A stretch of 10,699 bases of DNA from Caulobacteraceae bacterium (GTDB lineage Bacteria; Pseudomonadota; Alphaproteobacteria; Caulobacterales; Caulobacteraceae): NCBI GenBank assembly GCA_947479185.1, contig CANJYY010000058.1:1-10699 (forward strand). Reading direction: 5' to 3'. The position numbers and the translations under genes were made by a program. The notes beneath the pieces were generated by a model that saw only the letters and a program-made list of their open reading frames with translations, was not told the DNA's origin and did not search any database. Within the stretch, counting starts at the first letter, position 1; every line of letters starts with the position of its first letter. This document shows, piece after piece, positions 1 to 6,872 of the stretch.

Positions 1-75
1 AATTTCCCACCCGAGCTCTTCGGTGAGAAAGTCACCGTCAATTTCAACGCCAACCAGGTCTGCGCCAGTCGCTGA
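1..75 (+). CDS. tolA: TolA-like protein, C-terminal end (partial)
   Basis: An open frame runs in from the left edge and stops with TGA at 73-75, giving 24 residues that end in [10 protein letters not shown]. The pattern '[16 protein letters not shown]' resembles the last strand of the TonB/TolA C-terminal domain as found in alphaproteobacterial TolA. The position directly upstream of tolB, with 13 bases between stop and start, is where tolA sits in the conserved tolQ-tolR-tolA-tolB-pal order. TolA is an inner-membrane protein that spans the periplasm and links the TolQR motor to TolB and Pal. With only 24 residues visible, the call rests mainly on gene order. Confidence 0.68.
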   Translation, partial: NFPPELFGEKVTVNFNANQVCASR

Positions 76-77
76 CC

Positions 78-81
78 GGAG
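78..81 (+). promoter_or_regulatory. Ribosome binding site of tolB
   Basis: GGAG lies seven bases before the ATG at 89 and decides the start. The longer in-frame reading from 23 has no Shine-Dalgarno sequence, overlaps the TolA frame and would bury the signal peptide. Confidence 0.65.
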
Positions 82-88
82 TGCCCCG

Positions 89-1390
89 ATGACCTTCAGA
101 CCCGTCCTCGCCGCCCTCTTCGCGCTGTTCATGGCCGGCGCCGTCCTGCCCGGCATGGCCCGCGCGGACGTGGAGATCGACGTCAACCAGGGCGAGGTCC
201 GTCCCCTGCCGATCGCCATCCCGGCCTTCACCGGCGCCTCGCGCGGCGCGGAGATGGCCCAGGTCATCGCCGGCAACCTCGACCGGTCCGGCCTGTTCGC
301 GCCGATCGACGGCGCCGCCTTCCCCGAGCGCAATCTCGACATCGGCATCCAGCCCGACTTCGCCGGCTGGAAGGCGATCAGCGCCCAGGCGCTGATCAAC
401 GGCGCGATCACCGTCGAGGCCGACGGCAAGCTGCGCGTCGACTTCCGCCTGTGGGACGTGTTCTCCGGCGAGCAACTGCTGGGCCTGCAGTTCACCTCGA
501 CGCCCGAGAACTGGCGCCGCGTGGCGCACAAGATCAGCGACGCGGTCTATGAGCGGCTGACCGGCGAGAAGGGCTATTTCGACACCCGCGTGGTGTTCGT
601 CGCCGAGAGCGGTCCGCGCGCCGCCCGCGTCAAACGCCTGATGATCATGGACCAGGACGGGGCCAACCCCTCCAGCCTGACCGACGGCAGCTATGTGGTG
701 ATGACGCCGCGCTTCTCCTCGACCAGCCAGGAGATCACCTACATGGCGCTGCGGCCGACCGGCTCCAGCATCTATCTGTTCAATATCGAGACGGCCCGTC
801 AGGAGACGCTCGGCCGCTTCCCGGGCATGGTCTTCGCCCCGCGCTTCTCGCCCGACGGCGGCCGCGTGGCCTTCTCGGTCGAGCGCGGCGGCAACACCGA
901 CATCTGGGTGATGAACCTGGCAACCCGGGCCCAGACCAAGCTGACCAGCGATCCGGGCATCGACACCTCGGCCAGCTTCTCGCCGGACGGCGCGCGGATC
1001 GTGTTCAACTCCGACCGTGGCGGCAGCCCGCAGCTTTATGTCATGGGCGCGGACGGCGGCGGCGCGCGGCGCATCTCCTACGGCCAGGGCCGCTACATGA
1101 CCCCGGTCTGGAGCCCCAACGGCGACTTCATCGCCTTCACCAAACAGACCGGCAGCACCTTCCACATCGGCGTCATGCGGCCGGACGGCTCGGACGAGCG
1201 CATCCTGACCACCAGCTACCTCGACGAGGGCCCGACCTGGGCGCCGAACGGCCGGGTGCTGATGTTCTTCCGGGAAACACCCGGCGGTCCGCCGCGTTTG
1301 TGGACGGTGGACATCACCGGCCGCATCCTGCGCCCCGCACCCTACCAGGGCTCCGGCTCGGACCCGGCATGGTCGCCGCTGCTCAACTAA
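89..1390 (+). CDS. tolB: Tol-Pal system beta-propeller protein TolB
   Basis: Periplasmic TolB, 433 residues, close to the usual length of about 430. Residues 1-26 are a Sec signal peptide (hydrophobic core [14 protein letters not shown], then ARA with likely cleavage before Asp27). Residues about 27-160 form the N-terminal alpha/beta domain. Residues about 165-433 form the beta-propeller, recognised by repeated FSPDG-type motifs at 253-257, 297-301, 341-345 (WSPNG) and 384-388 (WAPNG), and a final WSP at 428-430. In the family, TolB binds Pal through the propeller and TolA through its N-terminal segment, controlling how free Pal is to bind peptidoglycan during division. The ATG at 89 was chosen for its signal peptide and GGAG site. 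It follows the TolA-like end by 13 bases and precedes pal. No damage or truncation is seen. Confidence 0.97.
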   Translation: MTFRPVLAALFALFMAGAVLPGMARADVEIDVNQGEVRPLPIAIPAFTGASRGAEMAQVIAGNLDRSGLFAPIDGAAFPERNLDIGIQPDFAGWKAISAQALINGAITVEADGKLRVDFRLWDVFSGEQLLGLQFTSTPENWRRVAHKISDAVYERLTGEKGYFDTRVVFVAESGPRAARVKRLMIMDQDGANPSSLTDGSYVVMTPRFSSTSQEITYMALRPTGSSIYLFNIETARQETLGRFPGMVFAPRFSPDGGRVAFSVERGGNTDIWVMNLATRAQTKLTSDPGIDTSASFSPDGARIVFNSDRGGSPQLYVMGADGGGARRISYGQGRYMTPVWSPNGDFIAFTKQTGSTFHIGVMRPDGSDERILTTSYLDEGPTWAPNGRVLMFFRETPGGPPRLWTVDITGRILRPAPYQGSGSDPAWSPLLN

Positions 1391-1517
1391 GCGGTGATTG
1401 TGGTTGTTCCGTCGCATCCCGACGGCATTGTGGGGTCGAGTCAGAGTTTTGAGTCGCGTAAGACAGCATTCTGGCGTCACTGTTGGCGCAACAGATCCAT
1501 TCCGGAGGAGGAAGCTC
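1391..1517 (+). promoter_or_regulatory. tolB-pal intergenic leader with two dyads and two GANTC sites
   Basis: This 127-base gap is long for neighbours in one operon. It holds a six-base-pair inverted repeat CCGTCG/CGACGG (1409-1414 with 1420-1425, loop of five) and a second, CTGTTG/CAACAG (1480-1485 with 1489-1494, loop GCG), ending ten bases before the pal Shine-Dalgarno. Two GAGTC sites (1438-1442 and 1451-1455) match GANTC, the target of the CcrM methylase in Caulobacterales. I found no convincing -35/-10 pair. Neither dyad has a following T run, so terminator function is unlikely. An independent pal promoter or a translational control element is possible but unproven. Confidence 0.35.
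1504..1511 (+). promoter_or_regulatory. Ribosome binding site of pal
   Basis: GGAGGAGG is followed by a six-base spacer and the ATG at 1518. This strong site, together with the lipoprotein signal that starts at 1518, rules out the upstream in-frame start at 1398. Confidence 0.8.
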
Positions 1518-2066
1518 ATGAGCTTCGACGCCAAACGCGCCGTTAGACTGGCGCTTATTGTCGCCGCCACCGCTTCGATGGCCGCCTGCGCCTCGAAGCC
1601 CAAGGACACGCCCGGACCCGGTCCGTCGGCGGGCCCCGGCCCGGCCGGCCCGCGCACGCCCGGCGGCGGCGCCGGTCCGATCGACACCCGGGCCCTGCCC
1701 GGTTCGGTGCAGGACTTCGTCATCAACGTCGGCGACTTCGTCTATTTCGACCTCGACAGCTACGAGATCCGCGCTGACGCGATGCCGGTGCTGGACGCCC
1801 AGGCCAACTGGCTGCGCCAGTACCCGGCCGTGAAGGTGCGCATCGAAGGCAACTGCGATGAGCGCGGCACCCGCGAGTACAACCTGGCCCTCGGCGCCCG
1901 CCGCGCCAACGCGGTGCGGGACTACCTCGCCAGCCGCGGCGTGGCCTCCAGCCGCATCGTGACCCTGTCGTGGGGCAAGGAACGTCCGGTCGATCCGGGC
2001 TCCGATGAGAACGCCTGGGCCCGCAACCGCAACGGCCACACCGTCATCGTCGAGGGCGCGCGGTAA
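1518..2066 (+). CDS. pal: Peptidoglycan-associated lipoprotein Pal
   Basis: Pal, 182 residues. Residues 1-23 are a lipoprotein signal peptide with a lipobox-like SMAAC ending in Cys24, the expected lipidation site. Residues about 29-55 are a Pro/Gly-rich linker (PGPGPSAGPGPAGP), which lets the anchored protein reach the cell wall. Residues about 70-182 are an OmpA-like peptidoglycan-binding domain with the Pal hallmarks VYFDLDSYEI (75-84), the GNCDERGTREYNLALGARRA stretch (111-130) and the LSWGKERP loop (150-157). In the family, Pal sits in the outer membrane inner leaflet, binds diaminopimelate in peptidoglycan, and is released and relocated by TolB. The gene lies between tolB and cpoB, with a strong terminator directly downstream. 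Family members usually have GHCDERGT where this protein has GNCDERGT. Confidence 0.97.
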   Translation: MSFDAKRAVRLALIVAATASMAACASKPKDTPGPGPSAGPGPAGPRTPGGGAGPIDTRALPGSVQDFVINVGDFVYFDLDSYEIRADAMPVLDAQANWLRQYPAVKVRIEGNCDERGTREYNLALGARRANAVRDYLASRGVASSRIVTLSWGKERPVDPGSDENAWARNRNGHTVIVEGAR

Positions 2067-2093
2067 CGCAGCCCCGATCGCTGAAAAAGCCGG

Positions 2094-2131
2094 GAGGGGG
2101 CCGCGTTCGTCGCGGTCCCCTCTTTGCTTTT
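2094..2131 (+). terminator. Intrinsic terminator after pal
   Basis: A twelve-base-pair stem (2094-2105 with 2111-2122, one G-T pair, loop TTCGT) is followed by TTTGCTTTT. An A run upstream (CTGAAAAAGC, 2081-2090) nearly mirrors the downstream GCTTTTCAG (2126-2134), so the hairpin could also extend further or work on the opposite strand. It sits 28 bases after the pal stop and 49 bases before cpoB, so it should end or reduce transcription between two genes usually treated as one operon. Confidence 0.85.
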
Positions 2132-2179
2132 CAGGCCCACGCCGTAATTTCGACGCCGCAATACAGACAGTTTCGAGCC

Positions 2180-3031
2180 ATGACGCGCAAAACCCTCCTC
2201 GCCGCCTTCGCCGCCCTGACCCTGTCGCTCGGGGCCGCCAGCGCCTGGTCGCAGACGCCGATGCCAGACCTGCTGGACGACCGCTCGGTCAAGCGGCTCG
2301 ACAAGATGGAGAAGGTCGTGCGCGAGCTGCGCTCGATCGTCTTCCAGGGCCGCGACAGCGGAAAGCCGGTGGTGGTCATGCCGGCCGAGACGGAGTCGCA
2401 GATCCAGGCCCTGACCGACCGCGTCGCGGATCTGGAAGAGACCCTGACGAAACTGAACGGGACCAACGAGTCCCTGACGTACGATCTCGAGCAGGCGCAG
2501 AAGGCCCTCAAGGCCTCGGATGCCTCCAGTCGCGCCCTGGCCGACCGGCTGGCCGCGCTGGAGGCCCGCGCGACCCAGATCGAGACGACCGTCGCCGGCC
2601 AGCAGGCCGCCGCCGACGACACGGCCCCTGTGGAGGACGCGGGCGATCCTGACGCCGATTTCGCCCGGGCGCGCAGCTTCATGCTCAACGGCGACTATGA
2701 CTCCGCCGAAACCGCCTTCAGCGCCTTCGTGAAACGCTACGGCGACACCGAAAAGGGCCCGGAGGCCCGCTACTGGCTGGGCAAGACCCTGTCCGTGCGC
2801 GGGGCCAACGCCGAGGCGGCCGGGGCCTTCATCGGCGCCATCCGCGGCTGGCCCAAGACCGCCTGGGCGCCCGACGCGACGCTGGAGCTGGCCCGCTCGC
2901 TGGTGGCGCTGAAGAAGCCCGCCGACGCCTGCCAGACGCTGGACGAACTGGCCCGCCGCTATCCCAAGGCCCCGTCATCGGTCCTGACCCGCGCCCAGAC
3001 CGTCCGCGCCCAGGCCAAGTGCGCGGCCTAG
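2180..3031 (+). CDS. cpoB: Tol-Pal associated TPR protein CpoB (YbgF)
   Basis: A 283-residue periplasmic protein of the YbgF/CpoB family, near the family's usual length. Residues 1 to about 22-24 are a signal peptide (LLAAFAALTLSLGAASA). Residues about 70-140 are heptad-rich and likely to be coiled coil (ESQIQALTDRVADLEETL, then RALADRLAALEARATQIE), as in the trimerising N-terminal part of CpoB. An acidic linker (DDTAPVEDAGDPDADF) leads to about three TPR-like units at 157-265, including ARSFMLNGDYDSAETAFSAF (164-183) and ARYWLGKTL (196-204). In E. coli, CpoB links Tol-Pal function to septal peptidoglycan synthesis by PBP1B. Here the gene is the last of the Tol cluster, behind a strong terminator, so it may have its own promoter. 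Only a weak ribosome site is visible before the ATG at 2180. Confidence 0.93.
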   Translation: MTRKTLLAAFAALTLSLGAASAWSQTPMPDLLDDRSVKRLDKMEKVVRELRSIVFQGRDSGKPVVVMPAETESQIQALTDRVADLEETLTKLNGTNESLTYDLEQAQKALKASDASSRALADRLAALEARATQIETTVAGQQAAADDTAPVEDAGDPDADFARARSFMLNGDYDSAETAFSAFVKRYGDTEKGPEARYWLGKTLSVRGANAEAAGAFIGAIRGWPKTAWAPDATLELARSLVALKKPADACQTLDELARRYPKAPSSVLTRAQTVRAQAKCAA

Positions 3032-3052
3032 GCCCGCGCCGCCAACCCGGAT

Positions 3053-3098
3053 GCTCCCCTCCGGGGGAGCTGTCAGCCCGCAGGGCTGACTGAGGGGG
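3053..3098 (+). repeat. Palindromic intergenic repeat unit A (two tandem hairpins)
   Basis: GCTCCCC (3053-3059) pairs with GGGGAGC (3064-3070) around TCCG. Directly after it, GTCAGCCC (3072-3079) pairs with GGGCTGAC (3083-3090) around GCA. The unit ends in TGAGGGGG (3091-3098). Hairpin, short link, variable hairpin, then a G-run is the style of dispersed palindromic repeats I recall from Caulobacterales intergenic regions. Copy number cannot be judged from this window. Confidence 0.75.
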
Positions 3099-3136
3099 CT
3101 GCGTGGCGGTGAGCACCCCTTCGTCTCGTTTGATTT

Positions 3137-3195
3137 TCCCCTCTGGCGCGCCAAGCGCGACCCGGGGGGCGAGCCACCTCCCCCCGCGGGGGAGG
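3137..3195 (-). repeat. Palindromic intergenic repeat unit B, facing unit A
   Basis: CCTCCCCC (3177-3184) pairs with GGGGGAGG (3188-3195) around CGC. Read on the minus strand, this outer hairpin is followed by GGTGGCTCGCC, a GC-rich inner part containing the ten-base palindrome TGGCGCGCCA (3144-3153), and a closing AGAGGGGAAAA. The plan matches unit A (C-run/G-run hairpin, inner palindrome, GAGGGG end) in opposite orientation, so the two units form a convergent pair between convergent genes. Confidence 0.65.
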
Positions 3196-3239
3196 ATCCA
3201 GGATGGACCGCCCGCCGGCGCGCTGAATGCCGCCTGGAC

Positions 3240-4892
3240 CTAGCCCTCGCCCGTCTTCTTCGTCCGGCGAGTCAGGCCGGCCATGCCGCCCGAGGACAGC
3301 AGGCTCACGTCGGCCAGCAGCATGGGTATCTGCCACTTGTGCGGGGCGGCGATGTAGCGCGGCTGCCAGAGCGGGTCGTACTTGTCCTTGTACCGGCGCA
3401 CGCCGCGGAAATTGTAGATCTCCTCGCCCCGCTCGAACAGCAGCCGGCCGACGCGCGACATGATCGGGGCGAGGGGGCGGTCTTCCAGCCCGGCCAACGG
3501 CGCGGCGCCGAAGTCGAACGCCTGGTAGCCCTGGACCCGGCCCCATTCGAACAGTTCGACAAACAGGAAATCCATGATGTTCTTCGGCGCGTCGTCATTG
3601 TAGCGCATCAGGTCCATCGACAGGGCCCGGCGCGAGGCCATCGGCCAAAGGGTGGCGAAGGCGACCACCCTGCCCGCCGACCGGACGATGGCGACCGGGA
3701 ACTCGGCCACATAGCGCGGCACGAAGCCGCCCAGCGAAAACGACTTCTCTCCGCCGGAATGCAGCGCCAGCCAGGCGTCGGAAATGGCCCTCAGCTCGTC
3801 GATCAGGTCCGGCACGCCCTCGGGCGGGATAACCTCGAAGGTCGCCCCGCTCTCGCCGGCCTTGCGCCAGTTGCGGCGCAGCACCTCGCGGCGGCGGCCG
3901 GCGAGGGAGAAGCCGTCGAGCGGCACGGCGGCCGCCTCGCCGATCTTCTGGATGGAAAAGCCCAGCTCTACGGCGTCCGGCAGGTCCTCCGGCCCGATGC
4001 CGTAGAGGGCCGGACGGGCCGCATGCGCGTCGGCCAGTTCGCGGAAGCGCCAGAGCAGCTCCATGCGCTCGCCAGCCCGACCGACCGGGCCGTCCATGGC
4101 GATCCAGGAGCGGCCGCGCACGCCGAACATCAGGAAGGTCTCGCCGGACGGCGAGAACAGGAACCGCTTGTCGCCGAGCAGCGCCAGGTTGGAGTCCGGC
4201 TGAGCCCATTCGGCCGACGCGAGGATCGCCCGCACCCGGGCGAAATCGGGATCGTCGTCGCCGGCCACGGACGGCGTCGCCGGCATGGCGAACAGCCGCC
4301 AGACCCCGAACAGCAGGAGGAACAGGGCCGCGCCCCCGGTGGCCCGGATGGCGCGGGTCAGGTCCTGATCGCCCATCACGCGCCAGATCGGCTCGCCGGC
4401 ATAGTCGGCATGGGCGAACGACCACCAGCCGAGCAGGGCCGCGCCGCCCAGCACCGCCGCCGCCGAGGCCAGCCAGCCCGGCGTGACCTCCATCCGCGAC
4501 AGGCCCGCGGCGCGGGGGAAGGCGTTGTGCAGCGGCAGGATGATCAGGAAGCAGCCGATCAGCACCGCCGCTTCTTCCCAGTTGAAGCCCTTGAACGGCG
4601 CGAGGAAGGCGGCGGCCAGCAGGGCGACCAGACTGGCCGTCCAGGCCGCGTCGAGCCGCGACCGCAGGCCGAACGCCAGCAGGATGAGCAGCAGCCCCAG
4701 CACCGACGACAGGAAGTGGCTGATCTCGATCAGCACGGTCGGCGTGACCTTGAGCAACTCGACCAGCCGGGAGGGATCGGACGGCGTGGCCCCCGAGGCC
4801 AGCAACATGGCGCCGGACGACGCCGCGGCGATGGCCGCCAGCATCGGACCCGCCGCCAGAAGGGCCGGCTTCAGTTCGCCATAGAGTCGCAT
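3240..4892 (-). CDS. Short MprF/LPG-synthase-like membrane protein (DUF2156)
   Basis: A 550-residue inner-membrane protein. The N-terminal part has about six hydrophobic helices (roughly residues 11-34, 52-76, 83-100, 106-124, 138-160, 181-201). Residues about 215-520 match the C-terminal catalytic domain of MprF/phosphatidylglycerol lysyltransferase: KSFSLGGFVPRYVAEFPVAI (383-402), DLMRYNDDAPKNIMDFLF (427-444), FDFGAAPLAGL (459-469) and the terminal EIYNFRGVRRYKDKYDPLWQ (491-510). The family moves an amino acid from aminoacyl-tRNA to phosphatidylglycerol, which changes membrane charge. Full MprF is near 850 residues and also carries a flippase, which is absent here. The amino acid is unknown. 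I chose the ATG at 4892 because GGGA lies five bases upstream. An in-frame GTG at 4913 would add seven residues. No cotranscribed partner gene is visible. Confidence 0.88.
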   Translation of the reverse strand: MRLYGELKPALLAAGPMLAAIAAASSGAMLLASGATPSDPSRLVELLKVTPTVLIEISHFLSSVLGLLLILLAFGLRSRLDAAWTASLVALLAAAFLAPFKGFNWEEAAVLIGCFLIILPLHNAFPRAAGLSRMEVTPGWLASAAAVLGGAALLGWWSFAHADYAGEPIWRVMGDQDLTRAIRATGGAALFLLLFGVWRLFAMPATPSVAGDDDPDFARVRAILASAEWAQPDSNLALLGDKRFLFSPSGETFLMFGVRGRSWIAMDGPVGRAGERMELLWRFRELADAHAARPALYGIGPEDLPDAVELGFSIQKIGEAAAVPLDGFSLAGRRREVLRRNWRKAGESGATFEVIPPEGVPDLIDELRAISDAWLALHSGGEKSFSLGGFVPRYVAEFPVAIVRSAGRVVAFATLWPMASRRALSMDLMRYNDDAPKNIMDFLFVELFEWGRVQGYQAFDFGAAPLAGLEDRPLAPIMSRVGRLLFERGEEIYNFRGVRRYKDKYDPLWQPRYIAAPHKWQIPMLLADVSLLSSGGMAGLTRRTKKTGEG

Positions 4893-5050
4893 AGGATTCC
4901 CAACGCCGGTCACGGCGCCTGATATAGCGCGGCCGATCGCCGATCGCGCGCGACATGATTGCCGAAGAGTCGAACGCCCGTTTGAACCGGCTTGCCCCGA
5001 ACGCGGCGCGCGTTAAGTTGCCGCCAAACAGCAGGACGAGGGAGATGGCC
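4893..5050. promoter_or_regulatory. Divergent promoter region between MprF-like gene and catabolic operon
   Basis: These 158 bases separate two diverging genes and must supply promoters for both. The minus gene has GGGA (4901-4898) before its start. The region contains a perfect tandem repeat CGATCGC-CGATCGC (4934-4947), an AT-rich patch TGATATAG (4920-4927), and two GANTC sites (4895-4899 and 4967-4971). No -35/-10 pair fits well in either direction, so I do not place promoters exactly. Confidence 0.5.
5038..5044 (+). promoter_or_regulatory. Ribosome binding site of first acyl-CoA dehydrogenase
   Basis: GAGGGAG touches the ATG at 5045 and is six bases from the ATG at 5051, so spacing favours 5051. 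The reading from 4955 has no ribosome site and lies in the promoter region. Confidence 0.7.
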
Positions 5051-6259
5051 ATGGCTGACTTTGGCGGCGGCGAACTTGAGACTTTCCGCGCGGAAGTCCG
5101 CGACTGGCTGGCGGCGAACTATCCGCCGTCGCTGAACGCGCCCATGGATGACGAGACCGAGGCGCCCTGGGGCGGCCGCCGGTTCAATCCCAAGAACAAG
5201 GACGCCAAGCTCTGGCTCGACCGCATGGCGGCCAAGGGCTGGACCGCGCCGATGTGGCCGACCGAATACGGCGGCGGCGGTCTGAGCCGCGAGCATAACA
5301 AGGTGCTGGAAGCCGAACTGCGCCGCATCAAGGCCCGCCCGGCCCTGATGAGCTTCGGCGTCTGGATGCTCGGCCCGGTGCTGCTGGAATACGCCACCGA
5401 GGAGCAGAAGCAGAAGTTCCTGCCCGGCATCGTCAAGGGCGAGATCCGCTGGTGCCAGGGCTATTCCGAGCCGGGCGCCGGCTCGGATCTGGCCGGCCTG
5501 CAGACGCGCTGCGAGGACAAGGGCGACCACTTCCTGATCAACGGCCAGAAGGTCTGGACCAGCTACGCCGACCAGGCCGACTGGATCTTCTGCCTGGTGC
5601 GGACCGACACCGGCAAGAAGCACGAGGGCATCAGCTTCGTGCTGTTCGACATGACCACCGAGGGCGTCGAGACCCGGCCGATCAAGCTGATCAGCGGCTA
5701 TTCGCCGTTCTGCGAGACCTTCTTCACCGACGTGAAGGTCCCCAAGGACCACCTGGTGGGCAAGCTCAACGGCGGCTGGGAAATCGCCAAGCGCCTGCTG
5801 CAGTATGAGCGCCAGAACATCTCCGCCGGCGGCTTCGGCGGCGGCGCGGGCCTCGACGTGGTCGACGCGGCGAAGGAACATGTCGGCCTCGACGCCGAGG
5901 GCCGCATCGCCGACGGCGACCTGCGCAACAGGATCAGCGCGCACAAGATGGACGCCGCGGCCTTCGCCCTGACCATCCGCCGCGCCGAGCAGGAGGCCAA
6001 GGCCAGCAAGGGCCCCAGCGCCGCCACCTCGATCATCAAGTACGCCGCCGCCAAGTTGAACCAGGAGCGCACCGAGCTGACCATCGAGGCGCTCGGCCTG
6101 CAGGGCCTGGGCTGGGAAGGTGAACAGTTCTCGGCCGAAGAGGTCGGCGCCATGCGCTCGATGCTGCGGGCCAAGGCCAACTCCATCGAAGGCGGCACCA
6201 GCGAGATCAATCTCAACGTCGTCGCCAAGCGGGTGCTCGGACTGCTGGACCATCAGTGA
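5051..6259 (+). CDS. Acyl-CoA dehydrogenase (first of the pair)
   Basis: FAD-dependent acyl-CoA dehydrogenase, 402 residues, a normal length. It introduces an alpha-beta double bond into an acyl-CoA and passes electrons to electron-transfer flavoprotein. Landmarks are PTEYGGGGLS (70-79), the flavin/substrate loop WCQGYSEPGAGSDLA (134-148), INGQKVWTSYADQADWIFCL (163-182), and the C-terminal SIEGGTSEINLNVVAKRVLG (378-397). The residue before the C-terminal GT is Gly, not the Glu of medium-chain enzymes. Glu253 in LLQYERQNI sits where isovaleryl- and long-chain-type enzymes keep their catalytic base, so it is the likely base (inferred by eye). The N-terminal insert and SEPGAGSDLA loop resemble FadE26/FadE29-type enzymes of steroid side-chain degradation, but the substrate is unknown. 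It is first in a four-gene operon, and its TGA overlaps the next ATG. Confidence 0.95.
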   Translation: MADFGGGELETFRAEVRDWLAANYPPSLNAPMDDETEAPWGGRRFNPKNKDAKLWLDRMAAKGWTAPMWPTEYGGGGLSREHNKVLEAELRRIKARPALMSFGVWMLGPVLLEYATEEQKQKFLPGIVKGEIRWCQGYSEPGAGSDLAGLQTRCEDKGDHFLINGQKVWTSYADQADWIFCLVRTDTGKKHEGISFVLFDMTTEGVETRPIKLISGYSPFCETFFTDVKVPKDHLVGKLNGGWEIAKRLLQYERQNISAGGFGGGAGLDVVDAAKEHVGLDAEGRIADGDLRNRISAHKMDAAAFALTIRRAEQEAKASKGPSAATSIIKYAAAKLNQERTELTIEALGLQGLGWEGEQFSAEEVGAMRSMLRAKANSIEGGTSEINLNVVAKRVLGLLDHQ

Positions 6260-6867
6260 TGATCGAGTTCTGGTACGAGTTCGCCTCGACCTACTCCTAC
6301 CCGGCGGCCATGCGCGTGGAGCGGATGGCCGAAGCGGCGGGCGTGCGGGTCGAATGGCGGCCGTTCCTGCTCGGTCCGCTGTTCCATGCCCAGCAGGGCC
6401 TGACCGACAGCCCGTTCAACGCCTTCCCCGTCAAGGGCCAGTACATGTGGCGCGACATGGAGCGCGTCTGCGCCGAGGAAGGTTTACCGTTGAACCATCC
6501 CTCGCAGTTCCCGCGCAACAGCCTGCTGGCGGCCCGCGTGGCCATCGCCGGACTGGACGACGGCTGGACCCCGGACTTCAGCCGCAAGGTCTATGAAGCC
6601 AACTTCGTCGCCGACCTGGACATCTCGAGCCCCGCCGTTCTGGCCCCGCTGATCGAAGAGGTCGGCGGCGCGCCGGACCTGGTGCTCGAGGCCGCCGGAT
6701 CCGACGCGGTCAAGGCGCGGCTCAAGGACCACGTCACCCAGGCCAAGGCGCGCGGCGTCTTCGGCTCACCAAGCTTCATCACCGCCGACGGCGAGCTCTT
6801 CTGGGGTAACGACCGTCTGGAACAGGCGCTCGCCTGGGCGGTCCATCACGAGAAGGCGTCGGCATGA
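6259..6867 (+). CDS. 2-hydroxychromene-2-carboxylate isomerase / DsbA-family protein
   Basis: A 202-residue thioredoxin-fold protein of the DsbA/kappa-GST clan, closest by motif to 2-hydroxychromene-2-carboxylate isomerase. Landmarks are the N-terminal FWYEFASTYSY (4-14), WRPFLLGPLF (33-42), the YMWRDMERVC stretch (62-71), FPRNSLLAARVA (84-95), GVFGSPSF with a probable cis-Pro171 (166-173), and FWGNDRLEQAL (181-191). The redox CxxC of true DsbA is absent. Ser10/Thr11 occupy the spot where glutathione-using relatives keep Ser. In naphthalene degraders the family isomerises a chromene acid with glutathione, but no ring-cleavage genes are visible here, so that substrate is doubtful. The ATG at 6259 overlaps the preceding TGA by one base, indicating translational coupling. 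A GTG one codon upstream (6256) is possible. Confidence 0.88.
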   Translation: MIEFWYEFASTYSYPAAMRVERMAEAAGVRVEWRPFLLGPLFHAQQGLTDSPFNAFPVKGQYMWRDMERVCAEEGLPLNHPSQFPRNSLLAARVAIAGLDDGWTPDFSRKVYEANFVADLDISSPAVLAPLIEEVGGAPDLVLEAAGSDAVKARLKDHVTQAKARGVFGSPSFITADGELFWGNDRLEQALAWAVHHEKASA

Positions 6868-6872
6868 CCACC

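Larger units (their letters stand above)
3032..3239. other. Intergenic region between convergent genes, carrying palindromic repeats
   Basis: This 208-base stretch separates the ends of cpoB and the minus-strand MprF-like gene. I see no credible coding frame. It is dominated by two hairpin-rich repeat units facing each other, listed separately. Neither gene has a classical T-tailed terminator here. The hairpins may serve as transcript ends for both sides. Confidence 0.7.

Noticed and set aside
1398..1517. In-frame 40-codon extension of pal
   Set aside because: It would move the lipoprotein signal peptide away from the N-terminus. The ATG at 1518 has a strong GGAGGAGG site.
44..1726. 560-codon open frame on the minus strand across tolB and pal
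   Set aside because: It is antisense to two clear genes, lacks any recognisable motif, and is rich in Ala/Gly/Arg/Val/His as expected of a shadow frame in GC-rich DNA.
2829..3116. Small minus-strand frame over the end of cpoB and repeat unit A
   Set aside because: It overlaps a real gene and a palindromic repeat, with Arg/Pro/Gly-rich shadow composition.
3339..4922. 527-codon plus-strand frame opposite the MprF-like gene
   Set aside because: The minus strand carries membrane helices and conserved family motifs. The plus frame is a low-complexity Arg/Gln/Gly/His-rich shadow.
4982..5017. Possible promoter TTGAAC ... GTTAAG before the catabolic operon
   Set aside because: The spacing is 24 bases (14 from the alternative TTGCCC) and the -10 match is poor, so it was not called.
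4910..6253. 447-codon minus-strand frame opposite the first acyl-CoA dehydrogenase
   Set aside because: It has shadow-frame composition and no motifs, and the plus strand encodes an unmistakable dehydrogenase.
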